In this document: positions 45,427 to 62,302 of the stretch, one piece after another
How positions within the stretch are numbered: the stretch's first letter is position 1
How the letters are laid out: each line of letters begins with the position of its first letter
NCBI GenBank assembly: GCA_012845835.1
Contig: JABAKD010000026.1
Coordinates: forward strand, 5,037,699-5,101,698
Reading direction: 5' to 3'
Source: Undaria pinnatifida
Taxonomy: Eukaryota; Sar; Phaeophyceae; Laminariales; Alariaceae
DNA length: 64,000 bases
The notes under the pieces: generated by a model
Told to the model about the DNA's origin: nothing
What the model saw: only the letters and a program-made list of their open reading frames with translations
The model's database searches: none
Program-made: the position numbers and the translations under genes

Positions 45427-45690
45427 TCGGCCCTGACCCGACCCGACCCGACCCGACCTGACCCGACCCGACCCGACCCGACCCGACCCGACCCGACCCG
45501 ACCCGACCCGACCCGACCCGACCCGACCCGACCCGACCCGACCCGACCCGACCCGACCCGACCCGACCCGACCCGACCCGACCCGACCCGACCCGACCCG
45601 ACCCGACCCGACCCGACCCGACCCGACCCGACCCGACCCGACCCGACCCGACCCGACCCGACCCGACCCGACCCGACCCGACCCAACCCG
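45427..45690 (+). repeat. (ACCCG)n pentanucleotide array
   Basis: About 52 near-perfect units, open in many frames on both strands. An inverted GGGTCGGGTT/GCGGGTCGGCTCGGGTTGG tract sits just upstream at 45325-45375 and could pair with it. Confidence 0.97.
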
Positions 45691-45970
45691 AGCAGTGAAG
45701 AGTCGTGGTATTTTTCTTAATTCCAACCACAGGGTCTCCTCTCTGTTGATGATGTCACTTGAACCATACCAGCATTTAATTCGCGTAGTCGCTACGGCGT
45801 CTACTCTCCACTCCATCCATATCAGACTTTACTCCTCATTTTGACTCCAAACATAGCAGCATTTACTCACAATCTTTTACTTCAACCAGAGCAGCATTTA
45901 CTCAAAATTTTCACTACAACCAAAGCAGCACATACTCGCGATTGTCACTATAGCCGTACGACAGCAGCGT

Positions 45971-50176
<4,206 letters not shown>

Positions 50177-50464
50177 CTGCATTTCAGAAAAAAAACGAAA
50201 AACAGCCAACCAATGGTGTGTTAGATCGATGGCAAGCTGGGAGTAGATTCAGAATGGCATAGAAGGGAGGGAGATTTTGTGCGTAGGTTTCCTTTCGTTT
50301 CCGAGGTTTTCTTCTTTCGGGCATGTTTCATGACTGATCAACTTTGCACTTCGTCGGATGGCAAGCACAAGAGTAATAGTGAAGTAATACTTCGTCCGGA
50401 TGATAGGTTTCCCTTTTCTTTGTTTTCGTCTTAGGGTTTCGTTTTTTTTTTTCCCTTTGCGGTT

Positions 50465-50890
50465 TTTCTGAAGAGAAAAATTTTCAATGATATTTAGGTC
50501 GACGGCAACCCGTAAGCAGGTACGAAACAAGACTTATTTATTCAGACTTCGTGCATGGGTTATTTTTTTTTGTGAGTTTTGTGCGTCGGAGTTGGTGACC
50601 GCCCTCGCCGCCTTCCACTGTGCGGCAATGGAATGTGACTAGCTTGTGCGGCATTTGAATGCGTCACTTGAATAAAGGAGAACAAAACTAATGCAATGAT
50701 ATTTAGATCGACGGCAACGCGGAGTTAGGGATACATTGGAGTTATATCCAAAATGTTTCACTTTTTTTGTTTCCTTTTCTGGCTTGCCCTTGGCTTGCTG
50801 AAGAGGGCAAAACAAAACAATAATAGTAGACCGATGTTAAGCCCAAAAGCAGGTACCAAATGGAGTTAGGATCGTGAATAAATTTCTTTT
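50465..50890 (-). pseudogene. Degenerate tandem copies of the UBL exon 1 region
   Basis: 50581-50665 on the minus strand reads MPHKLVTFHCRTVEGGEGG then HQLRRTK, versus LPHKLVTCTVGGGEHGQQLRRT in the real exon. Flanking T-rich intron sequence (AATGATATTTAG-TCGACGGCAAC) recurs at about 50487 and 50692, with a weaker form near 50825. Confidence 0.6.
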
Positions 50891-51484
50891 GTTTTTAGAT
50901 TCCCTTTGGTTTTCTTCTCATTTCTGTGAATGTGTGATGTGTGGTGTGTGACAGACGTTGAATCTTATGCCGGGCATTGCCGGACGGTTGCATTTCGTGA
51001 AGTAGACACGCTTGATTTTGGCGCAGAGATCAAGAGGTTGACGGACGCCGTCGCCGGGCGCGTATCAATCAACTTCTTGTGGGCTGGGTCATATCCAGGT
51101 TGAATCAAGCCCTGGTGGGATCCAGGTTCCTTAGGCGGGCAACTTTACACAGCATTCCTCAGTGTGGGATCAGGTCAGGGCAACCGTGACAGTTTATACC
51201 GGCAGATGCGACTAGTAGACAGTAGATAGTACAGTATATGTATAATATATTTATAGTATTTGTCACGATAGGGTTACCCTCATGGGTTTCGTTTTGGCTT
51301 CCCTTGGTTTTATTCTATATTCTGGTTTTTTGTAATACTACTTTAACAGTGTATCAATAGTACGAGCGCAGGTCAGGCGAAGAAGGATAAACGAGAGAAC
51401 TCGTAGAGACCTCGCTTGGACGCGGAAAGCCTGCGAATTGGGTTGATCACTCAATAGGGGAAGTTATGGAAACTACTCGAGCTG

Positions 51485-51780
51485 TTGGTTGGTAGGATTT
51501 GACGGCCATTGACTAAGTGGAAGGTGCCGTCACCTAACAAACAACTGACAGTATTAATAGTTGGCAAGTGTGCTGACCAAGCCAACTGATGGCCAACCTG
51601 CTTGGTGACTATCGGAGTCGAAATCAGCCCCCCCCCGGCCGCGTTAAAATACAAGGGTGAAAATCCAATTCCTGGTAAGCCGGATAGTCGGCACCTCCGG
51701 GAAGCCAGTGACCAATGACCATTAGTCCGATTATTAACCAGATGCTGACCTAGGTCATGCTGACTCACAGCTCTAAAAGA
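51485..51780 (+). mobile_element. Repeat family C, copy 2
   Basis: Shares AACTGATGGCCAACC, TAGTCGGCACCTCC and ATGCTGACTCACAGCT with 15128-15483, in the same order. Confidence 0.55.
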
Positions 51781-52889
51781 ACGATAAACCTTCCAGTGTA
51801 TGGTTGCTCCCCGGGGGCTATGCAACGCCCCGCATTCAGATCTCCGACAATCATGGTGACGTGTCGATTGGTCCAACTGCGTGTTTTGGGTACCTCGGAG
51901 CGGTTAAATGGCAACCGCATCTACAGCCTGTGCCCGACATGCCCCATATCGCACTCTTTTTAAGACTGAATGCGAGTTTCTGATTTACACGGCGCCTAAA
52001 AAATTAAAATACCTTTCGAGATCACACTGACGCCGGGAAAATGCCATACGTGCGCCACCACTGACGGAAAATGACGCAGGCAGGCAAGTTAGCGACACGG
52101 TGACCAATGTGAATCGTCCAGCTGCGCCGATTTGTTCGATTTGTTGGCGATAGCTGCAGACCAAGCCTACGGTATTGTAGTATCACTGTAGTATCACTGT
52201 AGACTAGTATCATACCCCCTTTTACATTATGGAAGTTGAACTATCATATCACATCTTACCGTACATACTATCATACTATCATATCACATCATACCGTACA
52301 CACTATCATATTGTCATACTCGCACCAGTGACTCTGCCCCTCACCGTGAAAAAACACAAATTAGGCGATTTGCCTCGGCGCAAGGTGGCTAACCCATTCC
52401 ATTGCGAATTCACATCGCCAAATTAAACTATTAAGCTATTAAAGCAGCTCGAACGCTTACGACCGCAATGGAATGGAAGTGGAGGGTCACTCGTGCGAAC
52501 GATCTCGAACCACTGCAAGCGTGAGTACGCCCCCCTCCCTAGCTTTGATCATACTATTTTTATACTATTTTTATACTATTTTTATACTATTTTTATACTA
52601 TTTTTATGCTATTTTTATACTATTTTTATGCTGTTTTTATCATATTTCTAATACTATTTTAATACTATTTTACTACCTTCAAAGTATCTTACTATCTTTA
52701 TGCTATCTTTATGCTATCTTTAAACTATCTTACTATCTTTATGCTATCTTTATGCACCGAAAGCTATTTTTCTTCAACGTGGACTCACAATGAGCTTTAT
52801 TTCTCGGCGTTGTCTCTTCGTGTAGCGAGGCCACCGCTGACGATGCGAATTGCGCTCGCCTAGCGAAGAGCAAGGTTTCCGTGAGTGCT

Positions 52890-54520
52890 GCTGATCGTGG
52901 TACTCCTCCAAAGCCTGCTCCAGGATCACGTTTGCCCCGCCTTACGCGCGTACGTCGAACGGGGTGGGGCAAGGTTGGGGTCATCGAGCGAAACGCGCCA
53001 TGTATGCCTTCCATACGCCGACCACTATTATGCGTTATTACTGTGCTTCGAAGTATTAGTCATCGAGCGAAACGCGCCATGTATGCCTTCCATACGCCGA
53101 CCACTATTATGCGTTATTACTGTGCTTCGAAGTATTAAATAGTACGAAACACAGCCTTTTCTTTACAAGGGTACTTTTTCTGTCATCTTGGATATCCGCC
53201 AGGGCTTAGTCTAAGATCGCTCTTGCCTCATCATACACCGAATGACGTCGAACAAGGTGGGACAAGGGGTGGGTTGTTGGTGATGTGGCATCTACCCACT
53301 AACCTGCTCAGTCAACAGGGGTCATCGACTGAGCGCGCCATGTCTTAGATGCCCGGTTATGATCAACACATTTACATATTAAGAGTACGAAATCGATTTT
53401 GTTTCACGCAAGGGCACCATTTTTGCCGCCTTCGCGGCTTTTCCGCCAGGGCCTGCTCCGCGATCACGTTTGCCCCGTCTCGGAACAAGGTGGGGGACAA
53501 GGTGTAGGCTGTTGGCCATGTATCACTAACAACATTGATGAAGTCTACTTGAGTCAACACGGCCCATCGAGTGAGCGCGTCATGCCTTCGACGCCAGGAT
53601 ATGAACAATTTTGTCACCAGTATGAAAAGAAAACCTTTTCTTGTGTGTCGTCCGAATTCCATTGTCATGATCGTTGTTCTGACTCGGGAGATAGAAACAT
53701 GTATTCCCTCGGCCAGATACACCTGTCGCCGCTTCCTGTTACCTCCTGCGTATTTTGCCCACGCATTAACTGTATCCCTATCTTCCTGACATGACACCGC
53801 CGGGTTCCTAACCATTGCCGCCGACAGTGGTCTTGAGTGACCAAGCCTCCGAATGGTACCCTACCATTCGACTCCTCCGATCTAACAAGTACCCAAGAAA
53901 ATAGAACAACCGTATAAAAAAACAAGGAGATAAAAAAAAACACGGAATCCCTGCTACTCATAGAGCTCTTCCCCCCCACGCCCTCGTCGAAATACAAAAG
54001 GGGAGACGGGGCGGAGGCGAAAAGAATAACACTATTAGTCTAATACCTTCTGGCTTGGCTGACCATCCCAGCGACTAACTCACACCTACTCACGTTCCCA
54101 GCAACAACCCCTGGCTCACTCGGGTTCGGCGTGGATTTGCTGATCTTCACGTGATGTCTTCTCCTAGACCGACCAAATAAAAAATTTCTGCTCCTAGTGT
54201 TCGCTTTTAAGCCCTCATTCTGACGGCGATGCCCTATACAATACAAACATGCCTAGGTATCTCCAACAATCAACGAACCCTTTGGCGGTTATTCCGTATG
54301 CCGAAACTGCATGTATGGACAAACCTATCCTGTTTTTACATGTTGATTTTTCTTCCCTCGTGATACTCCTCCAGGGTTTACTCCAAAATCACGTTTGCCC
54401 GACCTCGGGACAAGGTGGGGGACAACGTCTAGGCTGTTGGCTACGTAGAACTACCCACCAGCCTGTTCATCCAACACCGGTCATCGACTGAGCACGCATG
54501 GTCTCCGATGCCCGGGTAAG
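52890..54520 (+). repeat. Four-copy dispersed/tandem repeat cluster
   Basis: Units at about 52890-53040, 53195-53365, 53440-53600 and 54360-54520 share CCAGGGCCTGCTC, GATCACGTTTGCCC, ACAAGGTGGGGGACAA, GCTGTTGG and TCATCGACTGAGCGCGCC in order. No consistent reading frame is conserved. Confidence 0.75.
52980..53137 (+). repeat. Perfect 79-bp tandem duplication
   Basis: 52980-53058 and 53059-53137 are identical, starting GTCATCGAGCGAAACGCGCC and ending GCTTCGAAGTATTA. Confidence 0.97.
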
Positions 54521-55264
54521 ACCATTGTGTAGTTTGAAAAGCTAATCATGTTGTGTAAGAACCGGTACATTTTATTTCAACGTGGAACGCGCGCCGCGCT
54601 ATCATGGGCAGTAGTGTTCGATGCGCCGGCAAAATATCCTTAATGTTTGGGGGCTGATCACCGACCACAATTTTTTCTGTAGTACTTAATACAATAGTAC
54701 TACAGCAATGAATCCAAGATTTTCATTAGTTTCCACACCTCATACGAGGGAGACGGTATCCATAACACTAGTCAACTTTCCTGTGCGCTGTTGTCCTGCC
54801 TGTTGTTGTGCGTGTGGTTTTATGCATTGGATGTAGCAACATGTATAGCAACGCATTTCTTCTTCTCTGTTGGTAGTCTTCAAGAAGAGCGCGGCCCTTC
54901 CTTTCCAGTGCACCTAGTGGTGCGGAGAATTCCCCACCTAAAGTTAAAGTATAAATACCAATACTCACCATTATAGTGGACCAAAAACAAAACACCTCCC
55001 AATAAAAACTCACTCATATAGTATATTACGAGTACTAACAACGCAGCTTGCAAAGATGAGTATTGACCTGAAATTCGTCAAACTCACGGCTGACGTCCTT
55101 GAAAATTAGTTATATAATACCTTCGGTCTCCAGCCGTAGGTCCGCCTGGTCGACCTTCAGTATCCGGGCCATGCCCTCGAGAACGCTGGACATCGTGCAC
55201 CTGGGGAGGTGGTCAGAGTTGTGACATACAACACAACACAACACAACACAACACAGTACATATT

Positions 55265-55462
55265 TGCCATTCATCCGTTTGGGACTTCAGAGGAATCGGC
55301 CATACGAAACAACGCGAGGTGCTCGACTGTTGGTGATACTCCGTCGTGTCCAAGCAGTATCTAATAAAGCGACGAGTTGATTATGATTATATACAGCATG
55401 ATCCTACACGTACTACTGCGCGCTCACGGAGACGGTGGATAACATCGCGCCTATGATGTGTT
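55265..55462 (+). repeat. Repeat family E, copy 2
   Basis: Ordered matches to 24905-25145 (TTTGGGACTTCAGAG, TGTTGGTGATACT, TGCGCGCTCACGGAGACGGT). The companion GCTTGCAAAGATGAG segment is at 55040-55095. Confidence 0.7.
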
Positions 55463-56945
55463 CGGTCGGTACGTCGGTACGTCGGTAAGACCGGGCTCCC
55501 AAAGGGTTAGTAAGTTAGATATAGAAGTGGGCCTGTACGTGTGTTACCGTACATGTATGAGCATGATACAACATTCAGCCCGCCTGGTATGGCGCACATG
55601 GCACAACACCTAGACTATACATACTATGCATGCCTGGTGTGGCCAGAGCTACGTATGACATGTGATAATCTGGTGGTGTCATGTAGTCGGCTTTGGAGAT
55701 GAGCTCGCATGTACCGTACGCGCTTCACCGAGTGATACGTGTGTTTGAAGATGAGCTCGCATACTGCTGTATATCATAAGATTTTCTCGTTCCACGTACG
55801 TATACTACTGGTATATTCTAGACTAGACTTATTATATGAATTAACACCCAACAAGCAGTGTAACGTGCTACTCGTACACTTGCTACTCGTATGGAGTAGA
55901 CGAGATGCCAAACATCTAGCAGGTCGTATACGATGCATACCAGGTGTATGACATGATACTGGGTCGTTGCTCTGTTGTTTGACAAGTCGGTGGGTGATCG
56001 CGGTCAACGAGCATAGATATACCAGGCATAATCTATACTCCGGAGTATATATTATCTGGGTGCGACGTACTCTTCAGTAGTCAGTAGTAGTAGTAGTAGT
56101 AGTAGAATGACACACGGAATGACGCAAGGGTGACACCATGGCATGATGACACGTTGGCACATCGACGATGGCCTATCTGGAGGGGTAATCGATCCTCGTG
56201 GAGATGAAGGTTCGACAAAAAAGGGTCTAGGCTGGAGAGCGACCACCACAACCAGCTCGTTGCAAACTGCAGCATGATACCTGTACCGAGTAGCTCGTTT
56301 TATGAATGATTAATAGAAGAATTATGAGCATGCATAGCAAGCAGAATGGCCTGGAACGGAATGACACAACAATCAATGCCACAACAATGCCACAACAATA
56401 ATGCAACAATCCCACCTCGGTGTGTAGTCGATCCTCGTGAAGCGCCTGTCGAGGTGAAGACTCGACAACGGCCTAGGCTGGAGAGTGACCACCACAACAA
56501 ATCCGTCACCGGACATGACGCCCAAACACTGTCCGTGTCGAATCAACACCGCAGGACTCTCGTACGCTGAGCACCGTACTTAAACCTAGCCCTACTGCGT
56601 TCCGTACCAGGTACTATCAATACTACACAGCATAGTTGATGCTTGCTACCCGTAGCTTGGTGGTGTGGTATCTCGCCGGCGAGCACTGGAACAAGCTGAA
56701 AGAAGACCTTGCGGGGTATGGTTGAAAAGATGTGTCACCCACGCATGAAACATTTAGATGTACGAACGAGTGTACGCATGCTCCATGTATGTCCCTGCTT
56801 CCCACGCCAGTCTACGTAGATACAACACATTATACCCCTACAAAACCGTCCAACACGTCCTCGAGCGAGCAAAAAAAAAAAAAATCCAATCTTTTCGGTT
56901 ACACCTTCTCCCGCGAAGAGGCGTTTGTTTTGGCCGTTTGGCTAT

Positions 56946-57172
56946 ACCGTATTCTACACAAGATAACACACCCACATAAGATACCACACCCCCCACAGAA
57001 TACGACACCCCGGTGATAATTTTTGGGGCTCGAAATATAGCGCTTTAGTCTAATACCAAGTAATATGGCGACAGAAGATACCACACCCCCCACAGGATAC
57101 CGCACCCGGTGATAATATTTTCAAGCGCTCAAATGTATCACCGGGGGTGTGTTATCTTGTGTAGAATACGGT
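56946..57172. mobile_element. MITE with perfect 28-bp terminal inverted repeats
   Basis: 56946-56973 (ACCGTATTCTACACAAGATA...) is the exact reverse complement of 57145-57172. The interior has two copies of a CACACCCCCCACAG-type motif. It is about 227 bp and non-coding. Confidence 0.85.
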
Positions 57173-57242
57173 AGTCTATAGTCTACTCTATAGTCTAGTA
57201 TTTCTACAGTAGCAGTACCGAATCTTTTGGGCTCCCATGAAA

Positions 57243-57527
57243 TTGCACGTACGTGCAAGGTTTTTTAGATTTGCACGTAAATTCATAGTCTAGCGATTTT
57301 TTACGTGTAGTCTAGACTAGCGGCTCCCTCTGTGCAGGTCCGCACAAAACGACGGTTGCGCTGCCCAGACCAACCCGACCCCAGACCCGACCCTAACCCT
57401 AACCCTACCCCTAACCCCAACCCCAACCCCAACCCAACCCTTTGGAGGGCTCTCGGTCTGCTCTCGAGGTCGGCAGGGGCTGTACTGAGTTTACGTGCAA
57501 ATCTGAAAACCTTGCACGTACGTGCAA
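57243..57527. mobile_element. Inverted-repeat element carrying telomere-like array
   Basis: The left arm 57243-57281 and right arm 57490-57527 are inverted, about 38 bp with few mismatches. Each includes the palindrome TTGCACGTACGTGCAA. The interior holds CCCTAACCCTAACCCTA followed by degenerate CCCCAACCC units (57388-57440). Confidence 0.75.
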
Positions 57528-58719
57528 TTAAAAAACGCCTGGTGGAACCTGTTTCGATAAGAAAAAAATGAAAAATAGAAAACTCCAGATGTGAGTACGA
57601 CGGATTGAATGGTTAAAAAAACTCAACTTTGCAAGCTGCGAAAATAAGCAACGTGAGAACTCACATCATAAACTAGCCTGTTACTTTTCGTAGAAGTCGT
57701 ACGTAGAAGTCGTAGATATTACGGAGAACGCCAGGTCTGCAGTGCAGTCATGGACAGCGCAAGGCCAAGTGTGGCACCAGTCCACCGCGTGGAGGCCATC
57801 ACCACAACCAGTCACACCATGCATACATGCGCAGACGGGGGCCAGGCGTATATATATGCCAGGCGGCGGTGCCCTACGCGACGCTGCGTCTCGATGAAGT
57901 GGCAGCGTGCCGCGGAGGATCTAGCCTTGATGGAGATTTGTCCCACAATACCAGCAGCAGTTGAGAACGAGTAGCGTGTGCATCATGCCTGGTACCGGTA
58001 CCATATAACCGCGTACTGGCATGCTGTTCTTACGTTGTTGATCCACAACAAACGTGACTTCACTCCGTGGATCTATCGGCAACGCCCCCACCTGCTGTGA
58101 ATCGTAGCATCATACTTGTATTATTAATACTGGAATGACACTTACGATGCTTGCTGCTGCACGTACCCACAGCCCACTGCGAACCATGTCTTGGGATTTT
58201 CCCTTTTTTAGACGCCAGATTAAAACGGGCGAGAAAACATGACGGGATGCGCACCTCTCTTGGTGTATGTTAAAACAACAGCATGATCATCGATGGCAGA
58301 GACGCCAAGACACGCCCGCATCACGCACACACTGAACGGCAGACGCAGGCCTGTGGGATAACCGCGCATTTAATTTTTCGTGCTTTGGCCAGACGAAGGC
58401 CAGTATTAATAGAAGGCCAGTAGAATGCCAGTGGGATGTCCGCAGGATTCGATACGCTCTCAGTGACAGTGCCGAAGAGGGGCGACGATGCACATTGTTG
58501 GGGTGAACTATAGGTCTATGGGTACACTCTGGCGCGCCTTTCATGGGAGTTTCACGGGTGTCCCATGGAAGCCACATGGGATACCCACAGGATTACCCAC
58601 GGCAGACCCATATCTCATCGATGACAGGTCCCGAGGATGCAAACGCCGAACGACGCGTCTACGGGAAGATCTCGATATCTCGATGGGATGTGGTGCCTTA
58701 GTATCTCCACACGCCGCAC

Positions 58720-58985
58720 AGTTGATGATCTATCTTTACTTGATGATCTAGTTCTTCCAGGGAAAATGTGTTGTGATCTTCTAGCTCATGTTGCCGGGGG
58801 TTGGAAACCACGCGATCTACATGATCTGGCAAACGTTTTGTTTGCAGAGTGGGATCTGTAGGCACCCTCTATATTCAGATCCTGCACATCTCATAACGGC
58901 CGATATAAGATCTAGACTATACTGTAGAATTTCTATATGATCTATATGATCTATGTTATCTAGATCGTGATCTGTATGAGGTATG
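58720..58985. repeat. GATC-rich dispersed repeat, copy 3
   Basis: Dense GATCT/GATC words, including TGATCTATATGATCTATG and TCTAGATCGTGATCTG. Similar in composition to the 4365 and 27518 copies. Confidence 0.55.
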
Positions 58986-60834
58986 GATGTTTCCAAAGAC
59001 ACCATATACGGCGTGGGTCCCCCTAGGTTTGAATGAAATTGTCTCGGAAACATCGTTCCAGGGGTTTTGTTATATCCTGCGTGTTGTACAGTAGCAAGCT
59101 ACTTTACCACATTATTAGTCTATAGTTAATCATCTAGACCTAGAGGGACGCTGAAGCATCAAACAGGACGCGAGTGAGACAAAACGCCGGTCGGGCCGCT
59201 TACGGTAATAGCTGACACACTTGCAACTAACTGTTGGTTGTACATACCAGAGGTACAGTAGGTAGAATCCTTTCGTACCGTGATGACGAAGACATCTGCC
59301 AGCACCCTTAACGCTTGCCCACGTTAGATTATATCCCCTGCTACAGCACGTTATAGTCCTAGATAGTATGCTTGCCATCCGACAAAGCGCGTGCAGCATG
59401 AGCTTCAAAGTCGACCACCAGCAGAAGAAAACAAAAACGAAAAAAAAATCTTAACCGCACATTCTTTCAAGAAGCCAGACAGCGAGGGGTTTAACTATAT
59501 ATAGTCTAGACTAGTACCCAAAAATAAAATGAACGCCCTCCCCGGTCATTTTTTACGATTCGCACAGAAACCACAACGCTCCGACTTTTTTTTTCGATTT
59601 TTTGGCATTTTTTTCGTAGGAGTGTGGCTCTCCGTTTTCTTTTTTTAGTGTGCTCTGAAGATTTTTTCCTCGGAAACCTGTAAGAAAAGGACTCTACCCC
59701 TTTGCTGTACCTGCTTCCCATCTTTTTTTTATTATTATTTTGTTTTTTTGCGCTCGCGCCGCAGAAATAAGAATAATTTTTACTCGACTCGTGTGATAAC
59801 GTGGTCCTAGTACAACAGCATTACGGGGCTGTTACAGGCGCAAGCCACCCTTTGCAGGTCTCTCTGCTAGGCAGGTTTCCACGTTGGCCGCTCACTTGTA
59901 CTAGATAAGCTCTTGTATTAGTTCCACACACGCCGCGGACGAACTGAACAGCGTGTAATTCCGCGCGAGGCAAAAGCATCATCCCCTTTTTCCTATACGC
60001 ACATGCCTTCAAAGGCATGTGAAGCCCTTTTGTATCCAGCCTTATCCCGTATCTTACGCCTTGTTAGGCTCCCAGGGGAATACCATAACGCTAGCCCACC
60101 CTAATGAGCCGTATATGCAGGAATATGGAAGATTCGGGGAAGCACCGGTTCCACGGTCTAGAACATGACTCGAAGATGCGGCTCTTCACAACCTACTCCC
60201 ACACCTCTACCCTGCGAGGCTACGAAGCCTCAGGGAAAATGCTACAGCAGAAAACCTCAAACGAAGAACGGAAGACGGAAAAAAGGTACAGAACATTCCA
60301 GCGAATGGCGGGATCGACAGGCACGAGAGCTATCACTTCCGCAGATTACCGAGGGGAATGGAGCCAGAGAAAAAAAAAACGGGAACCATGCAGAAAAATA
60401 GAAAGAACAATAACAAATGCGAAAGCGCTGGGGTCGAAGGCGGAAGAGTGAAAAACCTCGCGAGCAAAACCCCAAGCGGTCGCAAAAACGTGCCAGAACG
60501 CGCTACGTACGAAACCCAACTCGCGCGCGCGGAATGAACATCGTGCCCCACCCTGCGGGGGCGACGTCGAAAGCGGGCGGAGAATCACCAGGAGAATCCC
60601 CCCAGCCAGGAAAATTGAATTAAAAAAAAAGAACAAAAACGAATATCACAGTAGACACGCGCCTTACTCAGTAGGGCGATTAATAACTAATAGTTAGTGT
60701 AGAGACACAAGCTACGGCATTAGACTATAGTTTTACGCTACTTTTTTCCCGGGCTCTTACCTGATAGGTCACCCTCATCAGCATGATGAGCATGATGAGC
60801 GTGATGAGCATGATGAGGAGTTCTATTGATAGAA

Positions 60835-61065
60835 AAGACTAAGTGACTTATTAATAGAATATACTAAGTGATTTATTCATAGAATATACGAAGTGACTTA
60901 TTAATAGAATATACCAAGTGAATTAATAATATATAGACTAAGTGACTTATTAATAGAATATACCAAGTGACTTAATAATATATAGACTAAGTGACTTATA
61001 AATAGAATATACTAAGTGACTTATTAATAGAACAGACTAAGTGAGTTATTATTAGAATAGACTCA
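60835..61065 (+). repeat. 25-bp tandem repeat
   Basis: Nine to ten units of ACTAAGTGACTTATTAATAG plus AATAT, with small indels. Confidence 0.9.
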
Positions 61066-61225
61066 GCCGAAAGTGAAACCCAATGAACAAATCATCCCAT
61101 GGCGTGGCATGGTGTGGCATGGCGTGGCATGGAATGGCCTAGGTGGAGAAAACGGTAATGTTGCACCATAAGAGTGATAGTCCGACAATCTCGGGTTGAG
61201 GAGCCGTTCAAGCCGTTCATTTTTT

Positions 61226-61461
61226 TTTCCGTTTGCCAAAAAGTGCTGTTACTGAAATATCTCTATCGTACCAAGCACCTGTGGGTAGTGCTGTACAACC
61301 AACATGCGAAGGAGAAGCCGTACGCAGCGCATGTGCCAATTCAAAACCTCTACCGACTACTTCTTGTTGTTGCGCGCACCGACCGGAGGGAGACGGTGCC
61401 AATTCGCGACCTGTGGACTGCGGAACTCAAGTACAGCCCACACCCTATCATAGTGTTGTAG
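61226..61461 (+). CDS. Possible terminal exon, unrecognised protein
   Basis: Open frame with protein-like composition (LLLKYLYRTKHLWVVLYNQH, RLLLVVARTDRRETVPIRDL) ending in TAG at 61459-61461. A T-rich tract and AAAAAG precede it, which could be an acceptor. No family is recognised and no upstream exon found. A convergent gene ends at 62303 on the other strand. Confidence 0.3.
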
Positions 61462-61981
61462 TGTTATAGGCTCGAAACGGTTGAAATGGGGTGCTCAACA
61501 GACTGCACGCCCTTTTTAATTGGCCAACACCTGTACCCTCATACCGCCTGGACCGGATCCCATTAGGCACACTGCTCCTACCAGGTACGTACTAGTACTA
61601 GGTGCGCAACTGCAGACGGTTGGGGTTAGGGTTAGGGCTAGGCTTAGGTTAGCGTTAGAATGGCGTATGGACTGCAGCTAATAGCTGTAGTCCCTGGACT
61701 CTAACCATTTACTCTCCCGAAAGGGACCCTAGGTTTACAACAAAGCTTGTTGAAAATGAAGCAAGACCTAACGAAAAGCGCAAGGCCTTTTGTTGGTAAA
61801 GCAAACCTCTTCGTAGCGATAGTGTCACAAAACAACGCGACAAGAGACGATGTGCCAAGAAACTGCTGAGCCCCCGTGCGGCCAACGACCCTGCCCAAGC
61901 TTAACGAACCAACAATTTTCAGTTTCATGGGTGACCATTTGCCACTTGAAAAAAGGGTCTTCAAGGTCTGCACATTACATG

Positions 61982-62110
61982 CAGCCAATAGCACTTAGCC
62001 CTGCTCATGTGTAAAATCAACAACTTGGAACTATCACATTGCTGCGACCAATAGCACTTAGCCCTGCTCATGTACGAAGTATTAAAATCGACAACTTGGA
62101 ACTCTCGGTG
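61982..62110 (+). repeat. ~62-bp tandem duplication
   Basis: CCAATAGCACTTAGCCCTGC occurs twice, each followed by TCATGT and, further on, AACAACTTGGAACT or GACAACTTGGAACT, with small differences. Confidence 0.85.
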
Positions 62111-62302
62111 CTATTTTTAGTGACTAGGGCCACCCTTCCACAGCGTTGAACCCGCCATCATTCCAGCATCTCCTCGCCCCACCCACCGGAGCCTGCCCCT
62201 GAAGCCTGTCAGACATGCAAAAACTATTGCTCACTGATTCCTAATCGTTTGTCCTCAAACGCATGGGCGAAGTTGCAAGGGAGTTTGCCGACGTCGTCAA
62301 AT

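Larger units (their letters stand above)
42479..45970. other. Intergenic region: SINEs, tandem repeats, (ACCCG)n
   Basis: Contains degenerate ~50-bp tandem units with AAGGTGTGATGTGTTCGTCAC (42590, 42972, 43020 and 43072). It also holds two SINE copies, a ~175-bp tandem duplication (44185-44335 and 44360-44510, sharing GACAAACGCGAAAGCGG), MITE family A copy 5 and the pentamer array. One weak gene candidate is listed separately. Confidence 0.6.
50891..62302. other. Repeat-rich region without a confident gene
   Basis: Contains family C copy 2 and a T-rich 12-bp minisatellite (52545-52760, TACTATTTTTA). It also holds a four-copy ~150-bp repeat (52.9-54.5 kb), a perfect 79-bp tandem duplication and family E copy 2. 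Further right are a ~240-bp direct duplication (56105-56260 and 56355-56505), two inverted-terminal-repeat elements near 57 kb, GATC-rich copy 3 and 25-bp tandem units near 60.9 kb. Perfect GTGAGT donors follow short open stretches at about 52517 and 52879, but no exon chain could be built. Confidence 0.5.

Noticed and set aside
45378-45816. Five overlapping ORFs of 100-132 codons
   Set aside because: All are translations of the (ACCCG)n array.
58637-58861. 74-codon plus ORF ending in LHDLANVLFAEWDL
   Set aside because: Lies in the GATC-rich repeat. No splice context or family.
60104-60636. ORFs of 96-115 codons on both strands near 60.3 kb
   Set aside because: Basic, Lys/Arg-rich composition follows an A-rich tract. 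No motif, no splice chain.
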